DNA from: Thunnus maccoyii
Taxonomy: Eukaryota; Chordata; Actinopteri; Scombriformes; Scombridae
Length of the DNA stretch: 64,000 nucleotides
Reading direction: 5' to 3'
Assembly (NCBI RefSeq): GCF_910596095.1
Contig: NC_056555.1
Span: forward strand, 13,074,001 to 13,138,000
Within the stretch, counting starts at the first letter, position 1; the number at the start of each line of letters is the position of its first letter. Shown piece by piece: positions 1-46,859 of this stretch. Both the position numbers and the translations under genes were made by a program. The notes beneath the pieces were generated by a model. The model made no database searches, had not been told where the DNA came from, and saw nothing but the letters and a program-made list of their open reading frames with translations.

Positions 1-1289
1 TTTTAGCCATGACTGAAATCTAAATAAGCTTTTTATAAAGGTCCCCCCAAAAAAAAGGTCTGAGGAGAAAATCTCATCCTCCAGATTACCTTTTAATCCA
101 CTAAACATGGTTTCATATGATGCTCTCTCCACCACTGCAGTTCATATTTTACAAATCTGCAGCTTAAGCTATTTTCCGATGCCTCAAGATAGTTCTTGAA
201 ACAATAATAATAAGCAAAATGATAACTAATGAGACACATTTTAATATGTTGAGATGTATTATATACAGTATGTCCCCTTCCCTGATAATCCCATAAAGGT
301 TTACTGTAACTAATACACATTTATATGTTCAATGTAGGAAGGTTTCTGCCTTTATTCTGCAATTTCAGCACAAATTATCCATCAGTTTCACTTTTTCACA
401 ACATGCAGCCGGAATTAACACAAAAATACACGTTCTTACATATAAAACTGCTTTATATATATTAATATGCTCATATTAATTAACATTGTATGCCAAAAAA
501 CAGAAATTATTACATTTTACACACATTACACTGACTAAAAATACATTACATTGCATCATAAGGCAGAATCAAGTCCACACATCACACAGGCCTCTCACCA
601 CTTCAGTGTTTCATACACAGTTTCTAACTTTCTCACGTTCATTTCACTCCTTTACTGTTTTCTAACCTTCACACGTGATAATCCGTGCAGCGTTACCTTC
701 GTGCAGCACACCTACGCGCACAGCATGAACGCACACGCACACGCACTCTCTCTCTCTCTGTCTGTGTAGTATAAATTGAGCCAGGTTGCCGTCTTAACTG
801 GGTCACCGCAGTTTTCCCATGGAGCAGTTTAACATGTTATGTAATGGCTTATAAATATAGCCAATCAGTGTTCAGTGTATGCGAGCAGTCGCAGCAGGCT
901 GTGCTGCCATCTGAAGAAATTGAAAACTGTGTCAGCTCTGTTTTTAAAGCCCAGAATATAAAACGTGTTGGAGCTGATTAATTTTAAATATATTAGTCAG
1001 ATACAGTAGATGCACATTTTACTACATGTTGTTCTCCTCATCAGATTTCCTCTTCTTGTTTGCTTCATACATTAATATTATCACAATGTTTATGGCCAGT
1101 TGTGACTTTACAATTGTCCTCGTTCAGCCGCAAATCATGTTTAGTATTCACGGTTGGCTGTCACACACTGATAGTCCTTGTACTGAGAGCTCCGCCAATC
1201 AGTCTGAGTGAAAAGGAAAAATGTTTTCATCTCAGTAAATCAAAGTGTAAACAGCACCGGAGCATTCATGACACTGTATAATGATGTGT

Positions 1290-1327
<38 letters not shown>

Positions 1328-2070
1328 TGAGAGTGATAAGATAATCCAGTTGTGAAGATTAGATGAAAGAGGCAAGTTTATCCCTTTGATGGGAGCGTTT
1401 CCCATTTTAACACACACGTACACACACACAGCCTACCACCATCATTACGTACACCTCTCAACATTTTCTGTCAATCAGTTTTGGCTGGTATACTGTCTTT
1501 AAGGGTTGTGTTCGGGAAGGAAATGCCAAAACTGGTTAAACAAACTGGTGAAAATGGATAAAAATGCTCCTTATGTGGTGTTTTGTACCGATGGTCAGTC
1601 TGCACAGAGCTGGTGTCAAGTCTCACATCCAAATGTAGAAAAATCCAGTCAAAGAAAGTGTGAGTTAAATATTAACTTGAATGAAATAAAATATTCATGA
1701 ATGTGATAATTTGTCAAGCAAAAATGTCAAACGTTCCTCGATTCCAGCAGCTTCTCAAATGTGAAAGTTTGCTGATATTTTCTGTTTTATATTATTACAG
1801 ATTGAATATTTTTAGGTGATGGACTTCAGATCAGACCAGTCAAGCCATTTTAAGGCATCATATTGGACTCTGGGAAATTGTTCGCAACATTTTTCAATTA
1901 TTTATTGACATAAATAAAAAACGAGAGGTCAAAGACTGCTAAAAAATGTGAACATCTACATTTCCATGACAACTGGGAAAAGCTATCTGCTGACAAACAC
2001 AGTGTGATATGATTGAAAGCTCCAGAAAAGCTACTTGGACACTGTGGTGAGACATAAAGTCAAAAAATTG
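1..2070. other. Intergenic DNA upstream of rsbn1l
   Basis: No gene is visible here. The sequence is AT-rich, and the short open frames on both strands lack splice context, conserved motifs or codon bias. A TG microsatellite sits at about 1292-1324 and a short CT run at about 745-760. Nothing else stands out. Confidence 0.6.
1292..1324. repeat. (TG)n microsatellite
   Basis: This is a pure dinucleotide tract of about 16 TG units. It ends in GTGAGTGAGAG, a degenerated continuation. Confidence 0.9.
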
Positions 2071-2077
2071 TCCCTGT

Positions 2078-3250
2078 CCAGTCAAAAATGTGTTTTTCTT
2101 CTTGTTGCGTCAGTTGGGATGTTTGAGCTTCACTGTGCAGAATGATGTATGTGCAGAGTTTGACACTAGAAGATTGTTTTCACATTCATCCGTTGAAAGA
2201 GGAAAGTTTCTCTGAGCTCATTGAAAATCAATCTGAGTTAAAGGCGTGTATCTACGAGCAGGATTTGTGACATCACAACGAGTTTGGAGCCAATCATGGT
2301 CCAGTATGCAACTTACACAAGTGTGATGTGGAAACCTGAAGCCTCCAGTGCACATGGACTTTACAGTGAAATGGGAAACAACTTATTCCAAGCTGTTAAA
2401 TTAACTTTTAATTAAATCTGCATATTCATAGATTGTATTTTTCAATGAGGAAGAGGGAGGACAAGTAGGGTTTTAGAGTTAAGGATTTTAACAAGATTTT
2501 TGTGGAAAGGGGCATTTCAGACAATTTATTTATCTAAGCAGAGGATATTTATGTCTTAAAATATGTCTGGAGGAGATCCTTAATGAAAAAATAATATCCC
2601 AATGGTAATTAGACTAATAAGTGATTTAATGAGTGGTTGTTAACCGATAATGTCACCCACAAGGGTTCAGAAGTTCCTTTCCTTCAAATTTGCATTAGAT
2701 ATCATAGATACTTAGTTGTTTAATAAAATGTTTCTTCAAAAAGAATTTTTAAAGATCCTCTCCACACACACATACACACACATATGCATGAAGACATATA
2801 AAAATATTCTGCTTAGAACAATAAAGTGTGTCTGATGTGGGTTTTCCACAAAAAAAAGTATAATTATTATCATATAATCTCCCTCATTGAAAATCGCATA
2901 ATCTATGACTATGTAAATATATTTAATTTCAGACGTTTAACTGCTGGACACAAGATGTCTCCGACTTCACTGTGAAGTCCATGTGCACTGGAGGCTTCAA
3001 GTTTCCACATCACACTGGTGTAAGCTGTATATTGGACCAGAATTGGCTTTCAAACTAGTTGTGATTTCACAAATCCTGCTTGTAGGCCCGCCCTTTAAAA
3101 ATCAGATTTTCAATTAGCTCAGTGAAACTTTCCAGATGAGTGTGAAAACAGCCTTTTAGGTAGTGTGAAACTCTGCACATGCATCATTCTGCACAATGAA
3201 GCTCCAACATAAAACTGCAGGAACACGAAGAAAAACATATTTTGAAGGGA
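2078..3250. mobile_element. Long inverted-repeat (foldback) miniature transposon
   Basis: Two arms of about 290 bases face each other. The left arm runs from about 2078 to 2375 and the right arm from about 2965 to 3250. Reading the right arm backwards recovers the left arm almost throughout: CCAGTGCACATGGACTT (2347-2363) pairs with AAGTCCATGTGCACTGG, and CACTGTGCAGAATGATG pairs with CATCATTCTGCACAATG. The roughly 590-base middle has no coding capacity. It contains a segment (about 2750-2860) that recurs at about 42525-42615. Long terminal inverted repeats with no transposase are typical of non-autonomous DNA transposons; which superfamily cannot be told without a library search. Confidence 0.75.
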
Positions 3251-3339
3251 AATATTTCCAATGATGCTTCTCCACATTGATTGTGATTTAACAGAAGAGT
3301 GTTGCTCCTCATTATTATTTCACTAAATACAGTAGGCTG

Positions 3340-3527
3340 CATACACAGCTGCTAAACCCCGCCTTTAGTTTTCCCCTCTCTGCCTGTCAGTCAAGCTTTA
3401 ACCCCGCCCCCCTCGTCCCTGCCCGTCTGTCAGTCAAACTTCAGCCACGCCCCCTCGCTGCCTGCAAAAAAAACAGCAGCGGCGGCCGTTGGGGGGGAAG
3501 AGAGTAAATAGAGAGAGAAGCCTCAAG
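3340..3527 (+). promoter_or_regulatory. rsbn1l: rsbn1l promoter and 5' UTR, GC-box rich
   Basis: Just before the rsbn1l start codon the base composition changes from AT-rich to GC-rich. Three GC-box-like sites appear: CCCCGCC near 3357, CCCCGCCCCCC near 3402 and CACGCCCC near 3447. No TATA box is evident, which fits a CpG-type housekeeping promoter. Part of the region is a tandem duplication, described separately. The transcription start cannot be fixed from sequence; it probably lies between about 3440 and 3500. Confidence 0.6.
3380..3462 (+). repeat. Tandem duplication of a GC-box module in the rsbn1l promoter
   Basis: Two imperfect copies of about 40 bases lie side by side. Each has a CTGCC start, then TGTCAGTCAA, then a CTT(T/C)A spacer, then a C-rich CGCCCC box and CTCG. 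The second copy also contains a small internal TCTG insertion. The module therefore doubles one Sp1/KLF-type GC box together with the same TGTCAGTCAA word. Confidence 0.65.
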
Positions 3528-38963
<35,436 letters not shown>

Positions 38964-41720
38964 TAGTATTTTGTACATAATGATGCTGTTTCTAAATGAC
39001 TGTACATGTACAGGGTTTTATTTTGGTTGTGTTGTTGTAAAACGATGTAAAAAGGAAAGACAGTATCGTAGTTTATAAAGCAGAGTTGGACTTTATTTAC
39101 CCCCAGACCTCTGAACTGGACTGGTTTCGATTGTACTGAATTTGATGCTTGGTTGCGCTCGAGTTCAAAAATAATGAGAATTTATTGCATTTACTGGTAG
39201 TTTTGGTGGTTAGTCGTGTATGGGTTCAGGTTCAAGGTTCGAATGTGCTCCCAGTTTTGTCAAGTCTGCCAAACTGCTGTCTGGTTCTGTTTTTTTTGAT
39301 GTCAGAGTAACCCTCTAAAATATCATCAGAATATCTGTGAGCCATCAGAGGTAGGAAGAGAATTTTAAAAAAAAAAGGTAAATTTCTGCAGACATATTTA
39401 TATAAAAAGAAAAAGGTCACGAGGACGGCCTTTTCGTGAAACTTGCAGCTAATGCTTCCATTTTTGTGGCTTTTTTTCTAGTATATATACTTTGTGCCCA
39501 AGACTGTTTCTGAAATAACGATGGGTCAAACTGTGATATTACACAATAGTGTCGTATTGATGTAATATTACTACATTTCTTCTACTATATTGTATTGACA
39601 CATCTTCATCAATACAGTATATTGCAGTACTTCTCCCTAATATTGTAATTTGAGCAATAATGCTCTGCAATAATCTGCATTTCCCATTTATTGATATGGC
39701 GACAGGAAATATCAGTATTTTTTATGCTAATTTCAAAGCTACTGATAAAAAGCCAGTAATGTCCTGTTGAAAGATGTTCACTGAGGATTCATCGTGTCTA
39801 AACAGAATTAGCAGGTGTCTTTTTTTTTTTAATCAGTTCCAGTGTTTTTTTTGTGCTACTAAACAAAAGGAGAGAACCCTGTTTTAAATTATAAATCAGT
39901 ATAGTAACCCACAGTATACATTTACACTGTACTGAAACCATAAAGAGAGTCACAGTTTAAAGTATTTAGATGATCTTGTACCTCCTTAGCAGTGGCAGAG
40001 CTCTTGGTGTAATTTTGCTGTGTTTTCAGTGTCTTTTGGATGTGTACCAAGGTCTCCTAATTTTGGAAACCAAGCACTTTCTTCTCAGCCAAGGAAGAAT
40101 TCGACCCAGCCAAGGCTGCTACACAAACAAGCCTTCAGAGTCTCAGGAAGAAGAAAAAAAAAAAAAAATCAGGACACATTCATGAATATTTTGGTCTCCT
40201 GGAAAGAAAGAAAAAAAAAACCCACCTAAAACCTGATCCACTGATTTTACTCGTTCAGGGTCACTGAACAAAACTCTGGTACATTATGTTCGTACCTGTG
40301 CAGCTACATTAAGAGCTCGCCATTTAAGAGTTACCTTTCACAACATCTGGATTAAAGACAAAATAAGAAGAGCAATATCATACAGATGCAGCAGATCAAG
40401 ACTTCCTACATGTGACTCATCACAGCACTTTGTGAATAAGTCGAGAGCAGTCGATGTAATGGAAAGACACTCTGGGTCGTGAATCCGCAGATTATGTCCG
40501 ACTCTTGTCTCAACAGGGCAATTTCAGGTTCTTCCAAGATTATTACTTTTGGTTCATTCAGGCCTTCTGTGAAAAGATGTTTTATATTCTTTATGGACAC
40601 TTTTAAAACAGACGGTACTCTGTCGAGAGGTCATTCCCGAAGCACTATTTATCCAGTTTCTCTACAGTGTGGAGCATCCTGTCTATAAATGTTTTATTTA
40701 TCAACCAGGGACTGAAGTGACCTCCTGTGTTTAAGAAAAAAAAAAAAGAAAAAAAAAAAAAAAAAAAAGTACAATAAATTATTGAAACTGTTTTTAGCAA
40801 CAACTATGAGGAGTATATGTTTTTCCAGATGGTGAATATCTGATTACAGAGTCGAACTCATGCTCGTCCCACACTTGTGGAACTTGATTTATTTTTGCCA
40901 TTGATGTCTTGACTTTACTGAATCAATATTGGAGTACAGCCCACTTGCTAATGTAGCCCACAACATTTCCCCAGTGCCTGTCCTTAACTGTGAACTACTT
41001 AAGCGGTCCAGAGCCATGCGGAGAAGCGGTTCTGTCCTTTTTACGTTGGTAGTTTTTCAAGAGTCTCAATTTTAACTTTTTCACTGGAAAATGAGAGTCA
41101 AGCCTTAAATTGGTCTCTAAAGCTGCTGAAACATCTCCAAAATATCTGCGGTGTAAGTTGGGATGAGTCAAACTGCGCAGCTCAGCGGGACGAAAGCCTA
41201 AAAGCAGGGTTTGTGTTTTTTCATCATTAGTCTCACCGCTTGCCCGGAAAATCTTTGGAAAATGAAAGATAAAGCTCTCTGTCTGCCTCTGAGGGCTTCG
41301 TTTCACTGACAGAACTCTTCGCTGTGTGGCTCTGGAGAGATCGAGGTGATAATTAAGCACTTGATGCCGGTTGCAAGGCGCTCTCTGCAGCTCTTTTTAT
41401 GCTTTTGGGTTTCAGATGTTACACAAAAAAAAAAAAAAAAAAAAAAACCCTGACAGGAACTTATATATTTTTTGTACAAATGTGACAAAAATTATGGTTG
41501 AAAACAAAAAAAGTCTTCAGGGGACTAGCGTTGTTTTCACAGAGTTTATTTATCTCAAGGTTTGGTTTGTTGTTTTTTTTTCCTATTTTGTTTCTGTGAT
41601 TTTTAACTGTCAGCACTGTAGTGTACATAAGAAGTTTTGTAAAGAGGAAAAAAAAAAAACTTGTAGTGTGGTTTCTACTTTAAATATGAGCCTAGCTAAT
41701 AAAAGGTTCAATGTATGAAA
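38964..41720 (+). other. rsbn1l: rsbn1l 3' UTR with alternative poly(A) signals
   Basis: There are no credible coding exons here. AATAAA occurs at about 40773-40778, just after an A-rich tract, and at 41698-41703. The second is followed by a GT-rich stretch (GTGATAGATGTCTGTAGGTGTTATTGTG), as expected downstream of a cleavage site, so it is the likelier distal 3' end. A-rich runs at about 40735-40768 and 41426-41447 could cause internal oligo-dT priming. The 3' UTR extent is inferred. Confidence 0.5.
41698..41703 (+). terminator. rsbn1l: Candidate distal poly(A) signal of rsbn1l
   Basis: Canonical AATAAA, with T/G-rich sequence 25-60 bases downstream. The sequence after it shows no further signs of the plus-strand transcript before tmem60. 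Confidence 0.5.
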
Positions 41721-42032
41721 ACGTTTGCAACCGTGATAGATGTCTGTAGGTGTTATTGTGAGGCCGTACCTCTCACCTTTGTCTGATGTATACCTGCCTG
41801 TGTTTTCTCTCATTGTATTGTTGCTAATGTAAGCCGCCCACACTCTCTGTAGTCTGCAGCAATGAGCTCAGCAGTTTTTACCAGGCGAGATTCGAGCAGA
41901 CAACACATAACACACCACAATGCAGTAGCCCCGTAATTCAGGGCCGGAGTGTGTCAGGTCAAATACAACTCAAATACAGCCTTTTCCCCCTCTCTTTTCA
42001 TCCTTTCATGCACTGTCTCTCTCTGTTTCTTT

Positions 42033-42033
<1 letters not shown>

Positions 42034-42076
<43 letters not shown>

Positions 42077-42080
42077 AACA
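42034..42080. repeat. (CA)n microsatellite
   Basis: About 20 CA units followed by CATAAACACACAC. Confidence 0.9.
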
Positions 42081-42524
42081 CACACAGCAGGAATGCCAGA
42101 GGAGCTCAGCTGACCTTTTAAAGAGCGGGAGTGGGCGTAAAGGCAGGAAGTTTGAGCAGAGACAAAGAGAAGGGTTTTTGGAGGGATTGCACAGAAGGAA
42201 AAAAAAAACCTAATTGAATGTACAGTCTGTGTTTGTGCCAGAAACACAGGGGTCGTGACTCCTTTAAAGGGTCACAAGATGAATCTGAGGGGGTTGGAGA
42301 TGAAGATTGGGGCAGAAAAGAAGAAGAAAAACTTCTGCTATACAAATTTATATTCAAATTTTGGACTTTTCTCTTATATTTGCTTTTTCTGTGACATTAT
42401 CTGTAAAGTGACAAGTAACTCCAGCCTCAAAAGCAGCAAAAAGTATAATATTTCTCCCTGAAATGTAGTATATGTAGAGGAGTATAAAGTGGTAATACTC
42501 TAGATAAGTACAAAAACCTCAAGA

Positions 42525-42615
42525 TTGTACTTAAAGATCCCCTCCAGACGTGAAAATACTCTTTTTGAATAATAATTGGCGTCTGCTATGGTTTTTACAT
42601 AAAAAAAAGTTAAAT
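42525..42615 (+). repeat. Dispersed repeat fragment shared with 2750-2860
   Basis: AAAGATCCCCTCCAGACGTG, AAAATACTCTTTTTGAATAA and GTCTGCTATGGTTTTTACAT, ending in an A-run, correspond in order to AAAGATCCTCTCC, AAAATATTCTGCTTAGAACA and GTCTGATGTGGGTTTTCCAC plus an A-run at 2750-2860. The unit is therefore mobile and independent of either gene. Confidence 0.55.
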
Positions 42616-43430
42616 TACCTGGTTAGAAATTCTTCTCTCTCTACTCTTTCCTCTAGTTTCAGTACTTAGTATCATTATTATAATAGCAGCTAGCATGTAG
42701 GCTATATACTGTACTTTATAGTCAAATTACTTTCTAATTTCAAACACAAACTTTCATTTTTCAACTTCACACTTCTGCTCTACATCCAACATATCAAACC
42801 CTGCTTGGTTTCAACTGTTCCTGTTTCTGTACATACAGTTGAGGTACTTCTGCCTTCTGCTGCTGAAGGTCAGTAGAAGTTTGGTGTCTGAAACTTGCTT
42901 GAAGGTGAGCTGTGGATGCGTCAGTCATGAACTGTGCTGCTGTAAATCGTTTCTCCGAACGCTTTCAGTTCCTCTGGTGGCTTTTTCCCGCCGCTGTCGA
43001 TGGCAGCGTCATGACAGCTTGTGTGTGAAAACAAACACTGCGAACTATAAACGCTGATCCCATCCGGTTACACTTTAAAAATTCGGTAAAGTCTTAAAAT
43101 CTTACAATATTTTAAGTGTTATATAATGAGCTAACATGGCCAGCAGACTAATGGAGAGAGAGAAGACAGACTTCAGTGTGTTCTGTCTGACCAGACACAC
43201 ACACACACACACACACTGCTGCCGGCTCTGTGGTTGCTTCTCAGTTCATTTTAGGTTATGTCCCAGCAGGATTTTTCCCCAACCACAATACTTTGTTTTG
43301 CATAGTCTGCAACTAATATAGCCTGTCTGAGTATATGGAAATACTTAGATGTGACTTTGTATTGTTATTGCTACCACTAAATGGTACAATTTTAATATCT
43401 TCATGGCTGCTTGACATAGATACCCACAGT

Positions 43431-44664
43431 TCTAGTGCAGAACCTTCATTTATTTAATTTTTTTACAAGACATGCATCAATTATCAAATACTTTCGATCT
43501 CAAAAAAACAAGTATTCATTCACTTTTCAACACAGTGCAAAATAATGCAAAGAATGTATTTGAAATACTGAAGAATCGAATGGCACGAAAACAAATGTCG
43601 CTCATGCACAGTGTCAGCTGTTGAAGTCAAAATGTGAAACAATAATTAACTTGACATAAAAAACGTATTTATCTAAATGTATGAGTAAAGTACTTCGGTC
43701 ACCGAGTGCAACACGCGTCAAGGATTCTGTCTTATTGACCTTCAGTCTCGGTGCGGAGACATTATCAGAGCTTACTGACTTTCGCGTGACACGTGATGAT
43801 TTACATGGTACAAAAGAGACCTTGTACAGGGCAGAGGGAGGAATATCACAAGTTGTTCCAGGATGCATTTGTGTACCGAACAGTTTCTTAAAACTGCTGT
43901 TCATTTCTTGAGTGCTTGAAGCCAAAACAAGCTCTTACCATGAACTCTTTTTGGGTTAATTTATAACTTGTAAAACAATATTTGGCCAGAAACCCTCCAC
44001 GGGTCAGGAATGAGAGGAAAAACTAATGTAGTGTAAATACAGCCGCACAATATCAACAATACTTACAAAAAAAACCTCATACCTATACGTACAGTCACTC
44101 TGCAGTGAGTGACAACTTATGCTTTAAAGAAAAAGGAAAATTCACCAACTACCTTCCAGTTAAAGAGCAGCTCTGCTGGCTTATATACAGAAAACAACAC
44201 TTGGAAACAAAACACAAACATTGGAGGAATCTACTCCTCCAGTTTAAGCTTCACAGTAGTTTTACAAGGATACAGTTGATCCTCTTATGACAGTTTTTTC
44301 TTCATAACGAAAATGCAATTATTACTTGACTCTGTTGAGCTGTTTTGAAATTTTCAAACGTGATGGATTCACTAGCATCTCCTAAGCAGCAAAGACAGCA
44401 GAGACCCAGCTCTGCTAAAGCCCAGCGCGGTCCGCTGAGGTCTGAACACACATGAATCTTTGTTCAACACAGAATTTCTTATTCTTGAGATGAATGATTT
44501 GATTCTTCCATGAGCGTCAGTCCTGGAAATATTCAATGAAAAAGCTCCGGTTTCACTAAGTCATGGTCATACAAACACAAATTAGTTCCCAACACTGGTT
44601 TTCAGATTTTTTTTTAAACAGTGTTTTGATTGATGTGATTATTTATGATGAGGTTTGATCCCTC
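43431..44664 (-). other. tmem60: tmem60 3' UTR (inferred extent)
   Basis: The sequence downstream of the tmem60 stop is AT-rich and non-coding. The reverse complement of AATAAA occurs at 43449-43454, a plausible end of the transcript. Shorter 3' ends cannot be excluded. Confidence 0.35.
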
Positions 44665-44982
44665 TTAAGCCTCTCTCCTCTCGGGAAAGATATTCAGCCC
44701 CAGCTCCACCAGCGCCCCCAGTAACATGGTCCACAGTGGTATGCAAACAAACGTCAGCTTAACGTCGGCCAGCTTCTCCAGCTTGGCGCACAGTGTCAGG
44801 CAGAAGCCCAGCTTGAGCAGCATGGCCGCCAGGTACCAGGCACGCAGGCGCAGGTCCGGCGAACCGTTGCGCGGGTCATAACCAGGCTTGCAACGGCCCG
44901 CCATCTTGATGGCAAGCATGAGGATGAGGATGCCATCGAAGACCCAAACCGGGAGGAAGATGAGGAACCAGTTCCACTGCAC
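44665..44982 (-). CDS. tmem60: tmem60 coding exon 2
   Basis: 318 nt including the stop. It encodes 105 residues with three of the four membrane segments and the conserved KMAGRCKPGYDPRNG loop. GC-rich compared with its surroundings, as expected for a conserved coding exon. Confidence 0.95.
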   Translation of the reverse strand: MQWNWFLIFLPVWVFDGILILMLAIKMAGRCKPGYDPRNGSPDLRLRAWYLAAMLLKLGFCLTLCAKLEKLADVKLTFVCIPLWTMLLGALVELGLNIFPERREA

Positions 44983-45937
44983 CTGGAGGGAGGGAACGGA
45001 GAGGATTATAGTCAAGGTTTTTTTTTATCCACAATTTCTTCAGTGTGATGAGTTCATTTCTAGTACGGCTGTCAGAGAAACTTAACAATGTGATGACTTT
45101 GAAAATATGGATTACCGCAGCAACAATGCACTGGATCCATATAAAATACCATAAATACACTCACTGAGACGTACAATAAATTCACAATTACATTGATGAG
45201 GAGTGCTAGCCATGTAAAAACTGCTGAGGTATCAGCTAATGAAATACTTTTAACTGGCTGAAGACACAATTAAACGTGTATTTTATAAATGTCAGTATAC
45301 ATCAGGATTATTCTGATGCTCAGATCAACCATTCAATTAAGCTGGAAGCCAAAGATGTAATACTACACTATGAAAACAAACACCAGAACGTTCAGGACCG
45401 TCAATTTATTAATTTTAGTGGAAAAATTTCACACTCATAAATCCAAGTTCTCGAGGTCTTGCCCATCAGTTGAACTTTTCATGTTTGAATTTAGAAAATA
45501 TTTTGAGTCTATTCAACTTATAAACAATAAAAAAATGTACACATACAGTTAGTATGCTACAATAATTTATTTTAAATTAATCTGATATTATTACCTACCT
45601 TTTCTGTTAAGTTATCTTTCTGTCTATGTATTTATTATTATTGCTTTTACCCTTTGTCCTGTTACCATGTTGACTCGATCAAACTGAAAGTGAAGTTTTT
45701 TATGTTATCTTTATTTCATTATGATGCCTACTTGTGTTATGTTATTGTCTTAATGTCACATATGATGTAAGTGACGCTTTCTATAAATAAAGAGATGGAT
45801 TTTTTTAAACATATTTTAAGTACCTGGATACCAAGTAGGACACAAAAACTTACCTTCCCGTCCAGTTTGAGTACCAACATGATGAGAAAGACCAGGGTGA
45901 AGACCCACGTCAACAAAACCCGCTGAGCCAGAGACAT
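44665..45937 (-). CDS. tmem60: Transmembrane protein 60
   Basis: Two coding exons on the minus strand, 45937-45854 and 44982-44665, are joined in phase 0 (GGGAAG|GTAAGT donor, CCTCCAG acceptor). They give 133 residues, the same length as I recall for human TMEM60. The protein starts MSLAQRVLLTWVFTLVFLIM. It continues with VQWNWFLIFLPVWVFDGILI, the invariant KMAGRCKPGYDPRNGS loop, LRAWYLAAMLLKLGFCLTLC and LTFVCIPLWTMLLGALVELG. Four hydrophobic segments are evident, at about residues 5-24, 31-51, 70-90 and 98-119, so it is a small four-pass membrane protein. Its biochemical function is not established. The longer open frame upstream of the ATG is 5' UTR and intron. The stop is TAA at 44667-44665. 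It lies tail-to-tail with rsbn1l, as in human. Confidence 0.95.
45854..45937 (-). CDS. tmem60: tmem60 coding exon 1
   Basis: 84 coding nt from the ATG at 45937 to K28. It contains the first membrane segment. The exon probably extends 5' to 45991, where a TGTCTGCCCAG acceptor is found, giving about 54 bases of 5' UTR. Another AG, CTTTCCCCAG, lies within 10 bases of the ATG. Confidence 0.93.
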
Positions 45938-46305
45938 GTCATCGACTGGGGAAAGATCAGGGGAGGAGACCGGGAAACAGACAGACAGAAGCTGGGCAGA
46001 CACAGAAAATGTTAAAAACAATGTTATGATCAATGTTTTGTTCTGTGGGGTAACGTTATTCTAGCAAGAAAATCAATAAATAGCAGCTAAGAACAGGCAG
46101 TAACGCTGCAATAGCTACGTAATAAAAACGTATTTATCATGATATTGTTTAGTACATCAAACTAAATTTCGCCAACACTAACTGGAATCACTTTTAATTG
46201 GTTTTTCATTCATAAATTGTTAAGCTAACGCTACGATGACCGTTAGCGTTTACAATCCATGGCGTTTAGCTAACCGGCTTTAACTTAAAACAACGTCTGA
46301 CTCAC

Positions 46306-46445
46306 CTCAGCGTGTTTCTAAATCGGTGACCAGCATTTTCCTCTGCTCTTATACCACACACTAATGCTAATATTTACAGTGTTTCTGCCGTTTAATCACA
46401 TAATTATCACCAGACGTATCCGTTAACGACAACAGACGGAGGGAG
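46306..46445 (-). other. tmem60: tmem60 non-coding first exon (inferred)
   Basis: A strong donor, CTGAG|GTGAGT, is at 46306/46305 on the minus strand, about 315 bases before the acceptor at 45991. It lies just downstream of the CCAAT/GC-box promoter. The 5' boundary is approximate. Confidence 0.5.
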
Positions 46446-46470
46446 ACTTTGGTCCGTTATCTGTGGTGGT

Positions 46471-46495
46471 CCCGCCCATCCTGGAAGCTAATTGG
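46471..46495 (-). promoter_or_regulatory. tmem60: tmem60 promoter: CCAAT box and GC box
   Basis: On the minus strand CCAAT (46495-46491) is followed 13 bases later by GGGCGGG (46477-46471), a classical CCAAT/Sp1 arrangement. It lies 25-50 bases upstream of the likely first exon. There is no TATA box. The same interval separates tmem60 from the plus-strand exon candidate at 47145. Confidence 0.6.
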
Positions 46496-46859
46496 TTCCC
46501 GTGTTGCAGCGTCATTTTCACTTTCAACGTCTATCATTTCGATATTTAACCGTAAAGTGTTTGCACGGGCGCAAGTTTATTTTCAAATATTCTTGTAGTG
46601 CGTTTCAACGTCCACTAGGGGTAAGTAAAGTTCTGTCTATTCCTCCTGCTGGCTGTGTTTATATATGATTCACAGCGGCTCTACCTGAAAAAAGGAAAGT
46701 TTTTTTTTTCTTTTTTCATTTAACTTCCTTATTGATATGTGAACCCGCTCTACTTTTCTTGTATTTACCGTTAATAACCGTTGGTGACATTTTGGCTAAA
46801 AATGTAATGGCGCGTTTATACTGTCGTTTACGGGCATGAACTGAAGTAGTATTTTTTAC

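Larger units (their letters stand above)
41721..43430. other. Intergenic interval between the convergent genes
   Basis: No gene is visible. It contains a CA tract (42034-42074) and a repeat fragment at about 42525-42615. The open frames on both strands are short and lack codon bias. Confidence 0.6.

Noticed and set aside
3489..3527. In-frame upstream extension of rsbn1l starting at TTG
   Set aside because: The ATG at 3528 has a strong Kozak context and starts the family-like MADSQG sequence; the extension has no ATG.
43614..43925. Overlapping open frames on both strands in the tmem60 3' region
   Set aside because: Mutually antisense and without motifs, in the likely 3' UTR of tmem60; no evidence for a separate gene.
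45938..46033. N-terminal extension of Tmem60 from an upstream ATG
   Set aside because: The known protein starts at MSLAQRV, and 45991 is an acceptor site, so the upstream ATG lies in the intron.
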